64,000 nt of DNA. Origin: Eulemur rufifrons. Lineage: Eukaryota > Chordata > Mammalia > Primates > Lemuridae. Under the pieces are notes generated by a model. That model worked only from the letters and a program-made list of their open reading frames with translations, was not told the origin of the DNA and made no database searches. Of the stretch, positions 59,626 through 64,000 are shown piece by piece. Position 1 is the stretch's first letter. Each line of letters starts with the position of its first letter. The position numbers were made by a program, and so were the translations under genes. The stretch spans positions 249,354,843-249,418,842 of the forward strand of contig NC_090989.1 of the NCBI RefSeq assembly GCF_041146395.1, given 5' to 3'.

Positions 59626-61098
59626 TTTTATTTCAAAGTATTACGGAGGTACAAATATTTTTGGTTACAAAGATCACTTTTGCAATGCTTGAGTAAGGTT
59701 TATAACTGTGCCTGTCACACAGACACTGTTCATTGCAACCATTGGGTAGGTTTTTACCCATCCCCTCCTCTCTAATTGCCCCAATTGATTTCCATTGAGT
59801 TATACTTCCTCGTATGCAGATGTGTGCTCATTGGTTAGCTCCAATTAAATAGTGAGTATATCTGGTGTTTATTTTTCCATTCTCTAGATACTTCACTTAG
59901 GATAATGGTCTTCAATTCCATCCATATTGTTGCAAAAAGCATTAAGTCATCCTTCTTCATAGCAGAGTAGTATTCCATGGTATACATATACCATATTTTG
60001 ATAATCCACTGATGAATTGTTGGACACTTAACTTGGTTCCACATCTATGCTATTGTGAATTGTGCTGCAATAAACATTCGAGTGCAGGTGTCTTTTTAAT
60101 AAAATAACTTCTTTTCCTTTGGGTAAATACCCAGTAGTGGAATTGCTGGATGGAATGGTAGGTCTACTTTTAGTTCTTTGAGAAATCTCCATACTGCTTT
60201 CCATATAGGTTGTATTAATTTGCAGTCCCACCAACAGTGTATAAGCATTCCTTTCTCTCTACATCCACTCCAGCTCCAATTGTCTTTGGACTTTTTAATA
60301 AAAGCCATTCTAACTGGGGAAAGGTGATATCTCATTGTGGTTTTAATTTGCATTTCCCTGTAATTAGTGATGTTGAGTATTTTTTCACATGTTTATTAGC
60401 CATCTGTCTATCTTCTTTTGAAAAACTTCTGTTCATGTGTTTTACCCACATTTTAATGGAGTTTGTTAATTTTTTCTTGCTGATTTGCTTGACTTATTCG
60501 TAGGTTCTGGTTATTAGTCCTTTACTGAATGTATAGCTTGCAAAAATTTTCTACCATTCTGTAGGTTGTGTATTTGTTCTGTTGATTATTTCCTTGGCTA
60601 TACAGAAGCTTTTTAATTTAATCAAGTCTGATTTATTTGTTTTTTTATTTATTTTTGTCCTTGCTGTTATTGCCATTGGAGTCTTCTTCATAAATTATTT
60701 GCCTAGGCCAACATCTAGCAGAGTTTTTACAACATTTTCTTCTGGAGTTCCTATGGTTTCATGCCTTACATTTAAGTATTTTATCCATCTTGAATTAATT
60801 TTTGTGAGGGGTAAAAGATATGGATACAGTTTCATTCTTCTGCATGTAGCTATCTAGCTGTCCCACCACCATTTATTGAATAAGGATTATTTTCCCCAGT
60901 GTATATTGTTGTCTGCTTTGTCTAAGATCAATTGGCTGTATGTGGATGGTTTAATGTCTGGGTTTTCTGCCCTGTTTCATTGTTCTATGTCTCTATTTTT
61001 GTGCCAATACCATGTTGTTTGTTTTCTTTTTCCTCTAAAACCTTGCCTTCCTACTGAGACGCTCTGGAAGCTGGTATCTGTAGTCAGCCATCTTCCTC
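59626..61098 (-). mobile_element. L1 with both ends but no middle (splice-like deletion)
   Basis: TSDs taattaacacacttt (59611-59625) and taattagcacacttt (61099-61113) match at 14 of 15 bases. In sense orientation the element starts at 61098 with GAGGAAGATGGCTGAC, an L1 5' end with the AAGATGGC YY1-type core. It runs ~80 bases, then at about 61020 enters mid ORF2 ('aacaacatggtattggcaca' on the minus strand) and continues to the 3' UTR and A-tail. Most of the 5' UTR, all of ORF1 and the endonuclease and most of the reverse transcriptase coding are missing. Because the true 5' and 3' ends both abut the TSD, the gap was probably in the RNA, as in spliced L1 copies. ORF2 frames at 59835-60353 are broken pieces. 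Confidence 0.88.
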
Positions 61099-61113
61099 TA
61101 ATTAGCACACTTT

Positions 61114-61439
61114 CAAGATCCAGCGGGGAGTTCCACTCACCCAGTGGCACTGGCAGGTCTTCAGCAGTATCATAACTTAAGTCCATACTAGAATGTAGTT
61201 CATCCTTACACAAGTAAGATCCATAAAACTATGAGGCGTTTGGAAGGCCATGAGAAGAAGGAACAATGGAATGACAAAAGCAACTCTATACACTTCACTT
61301 CATATTCTGCAGCACTTCTGAAACACGAACAAAACAGCTTCCAACCTGAACCTGACAATTCTACATATGCTCGGAATTTTGCCTACTCCTCACTCCAAAA
61401 TCACCCATGTAGAGTAACAAAAAAGCAATTTTTTACCTT
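61114..61439. other. No feature recognised
   Basis: Less AT-rich than average. The 85-codon frame at 61231-61488 has no domain. Confidence 0.4.
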
Positions 61440-61790
61440 ATCTTATTTCAGGAGTACTTCTTTAGCTCATGTGTCTGGAAAAGAGTGATTTCATCTAGGT
61501 TTATTCACAAGTCTGGGGCTGGCTGACAAGAAGCTGAGCTAGGATGTTTTTAGCTTGATGATTGGGGTGGGTTGGCTCTATTCTAGTTGTCTGTCATCCT
61601 CTGGTGGGCTACTCTGGGCATGTTCTTACAACAACGGCACAGGGAAAGGGTGAGAAGAAACATGCACAAGCTTGTGCAGGCTTTCTCTGCAGTCCATCTG
61701 CTAACAAACACCTCGTTCACCAAATCAAATCATATAGATGGTCTAACTGGGAATCAAGGGGGCAAAAATGACTTCTTGTAACTTTGAAAA
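61440..61790. mobile_element. Possible ancient repeat (MER/MaLR-like)
   Basis: 'gtctggggctggctgacaag', 'catcctctggtgggctactc', 'ctgggcatgttcttacaaca' and 'gggaatcaagggggcaaaaa' resemble an old mammalian repeat whose name I cannot fix. The 64- and 69-codon frames here are not convincing genes. Confidence 0.35.
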
Positions 61791-62239
61791 GTGTTAATAA
61801 GAATATATACAGTCCCTATCCCTTAAATATACATACTGAGATATTTGCTATTGAAATTATATGAGGTCTTGGATTTGTTTCAAAATAAGAAAAGAGGGAA
61901 ATAGGTGGAGATGAGATGAAGCAAGATTGATCATGAGTTGATGAATTGTTGGGGAAAGGAGTATGGTGTCCATTCCACTATTCTTTATACTTTTGCAAAC
62001 ATTTGGGGGAGCTTTTATTAGCCATTTATTTCACTAAGTATAAAGGAGCTACTTTTAGCAATAATTTACTCTTTCAAGTAGAATAATTATGTTATCACAT
62101 AATATATAATGGCTAGAGAAAAATGAATAGATATTACCTGATAAAATATTAATTAATTGTATAGAAAAGAACACATGCATTATTAATTATATATCTTTAA
62201 GGATGTATTTATTTCTGGATAATCACTACACATATTTAT
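61791..62239. other. AT-rich sequence, nothing recognised
   Basis: No gene or repeat assigned. Confidence 0.4.
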
Positions 62240-62350
62240 ATATTAATAATCATTTATTAAGCACCAACTATGCACCAGGTGCACGTCTGGTCTCTGGCCA
62301 TAGAGAATGAAACAGATGAATGGGGCTTCTGATCTTAAGGTTTTCATAGG

Positions 62351-62842
62351 TGTATTGGTCTTCTATTATTGCTATAACAAATTATCACAAACTTGGTGGC
62401 TTCATCAATACAATTTTGTAGGTTAGAAGTCCAATTCTTCCTGGGGCTCAGTTGAGATGTTGGCAGGGCTGCAAGACTTTCCGAGAGCTCTAGGGGAGGA
62501 TCAGTTTCCTTGCATTTTCTGCCTTCTAGAGGTCACCCACATTCTTTGACTTGTGATCTCCTTGTTCCATCTTCGAAGGCAGCAATGTTGCATCCCTCTG
62601 TGCTTTTCTTTCATAGTCACCTTTCCCTGTTATGGACTATAGTTAGAAAAGATTCTTCACTATTAAGGCTTCATGGGATTAGACTGGGTCTATCTGGACA
62701 ATCTAGGATAATTTCTCCATCTCAAGGTCCTTGTATTTAATCATATCTAGAAAGTTCCTTTAGCCATATTTGGTGACATATTCACAGGTTCTAGATTTTA
62801 GGATGTGGATATCTTTGGAAGGCCATTATTCTGCCTACCACA
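62351..62842 (-). mobile_element. Solo LTR, MaLR/ERVL type, reverse
   Basis: In sense orientation it opens TGTGGTAGGCAGAATAATGG at 62842 and runs to 62351, a ~490-bp old mammalian LTR pattern. Later text includes 'agcaatgttgcatccctctg' (plus strand) and a 3' end near 'attgctataacaaattatca'. Flanking 5-mers atagg (62346-62350) and aaagg (62843-62847) match at 4 of 5, fitting an LTR target duplication. No internal retroviral genes remain. Confidence 0.7.
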
Positions 62843-63272
62843 AAAGGTAAATGGTGGGTAAAAGAAATTATTTAAGTAATTAAGCAAATAGGTGCTTCAG
62901 ACAGTGATATAAAATCTGAGTAGTGATACAACAGACAGTGACTTACAAATTGTGTGTAAGCGATGGCCTCATGAAAGAAGGGCATTTAAGTTGAGAGTGG
63001 AGCTCACCTTACAAAGTTCTGTAGGCAGATAATTCCCAGAAAAGGCAAAGCTAATGTAAATGCCTCAAGGAGAAGAATAAAAGGAACGTAAAGGTGCTGC
63101 ATCCTAGAGAGCTAAAGGGAAAGTAGTATTTCATGAGGCTGGAGAGTTAGGAAGAGTCCAGATTTATTGACTCATATATTATCTGATTTACTCTGTTATA
63201 GGCTCTGAATTTTATATAAATTGCCAAAAACAAAAAAGTGAACAGAGGGCTTTAAGCAGAGAAAGAGTATAA

Positions 63273-63642
<370 letters not shown>

Positions 63643-63690
63643 AAAAATAACATCTGGCTGCTTTGTAGATAATGAATTGTTGCTGTCCAT

Positions 63691-64000
63691 TCTCCACAGC
63701 ACCTATCACAACCTTGGCTATTACATCCTAAATTAGTAAATTAATAAAAAGTATAATAATATTTAACAATATATTTTCTTTACTAATTAATTGATTTAGG
63801 AAAAGTTGAAAAAATATCTAGTATGAGATTTTGGAATGAATACTGGATAAGCAAAATTGAATAAACTGTTATTTATTTCAAATAAATACTGCATGCATCC
63901 CTTAGCAGTGATAATTCTTATATTTGTCATTTATCTCATAGGTTCAAATAGTAATAAAAACAGGGTATTTACACATATTTTTAACAAATGCCAGTGTCTG
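63691..64000. other. AT-rich sequence, nothing recognised
   Basis: No gene or repeat assigned up to the window edge. Confidence 0.4.

Overview
This window is nuclear DNA of a primate, most likely a strepsirrhine (lemur or loris group). The evidence is its repeats. Near-identical Alu copies at 2352, 46331 and 63301 share the strepsirrhine-style variant text 'aatcctagcactctgggagg' and an expanded A-rich linker. Several young L1 copies end in a 3' tail that reads 'gtacaaatgtttaggtta' on the opposite strand, unlike human L1PA. The sequence is AT-rich. I found no convincing protein-coding exon of a host gene, no rRNA or tRNA gene and no CRISPR array. The longer open frames are either L1 ORF2 remnants or chance frames.

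Layout. 0-5 kb: an L1 3' end, a 554-bp chimeric retrocopy with perfect target-site duplications (TSDs), and ancient L1M ORF1-region sequence split by an Alu. 5-12 kb: reverse-strand L1 fragments, a forward young L1 tail with a perfect TSD, and MIR fragments. 12-18 kb: a probable LTR, a 2.7-kb reverse L1M ORF2 copy and a reverse young L1 with an intact ORF2 C-terminal frame. 18-37 kb: one Alu, MIRs, L1M pieces and long AT-rich sequence with no recognised feature. 37-39 kb: a four-level nest (MIR, then a TA-flanked Tigger-like DNA transposon, then an L1 with 5' inversion, then a young L1 tail). 39-49 kb: an MLT1-like LTR, a 53-bp L1 stub, a 1.75-kb L1MA, Alus and L1M. 49-54 kb: L2 fragments and a young L1 whose 3' UTR carries a duplicated G-rich unit. 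54-59 kb: an eroded L1M ORF2 and single-copy sequence. 59-64 kb: an internally deleted L1 joining the very start of a 5' UTR to mid ORF2, then an ancient repeat broken by an LTR and an Alu.

Nothing here works as an operon or pathway. The content is a layered record of retrotransposition. The most notable items are two L1-mediated insertions that keep a 5' terminal 'AAGATGGC' leader but lack the expected interior (1395-1948 and 59626-61098). Both look like copies of spliced or chimeric RNAs. Repeat family names are from memory of consensus sequences, without a database search.
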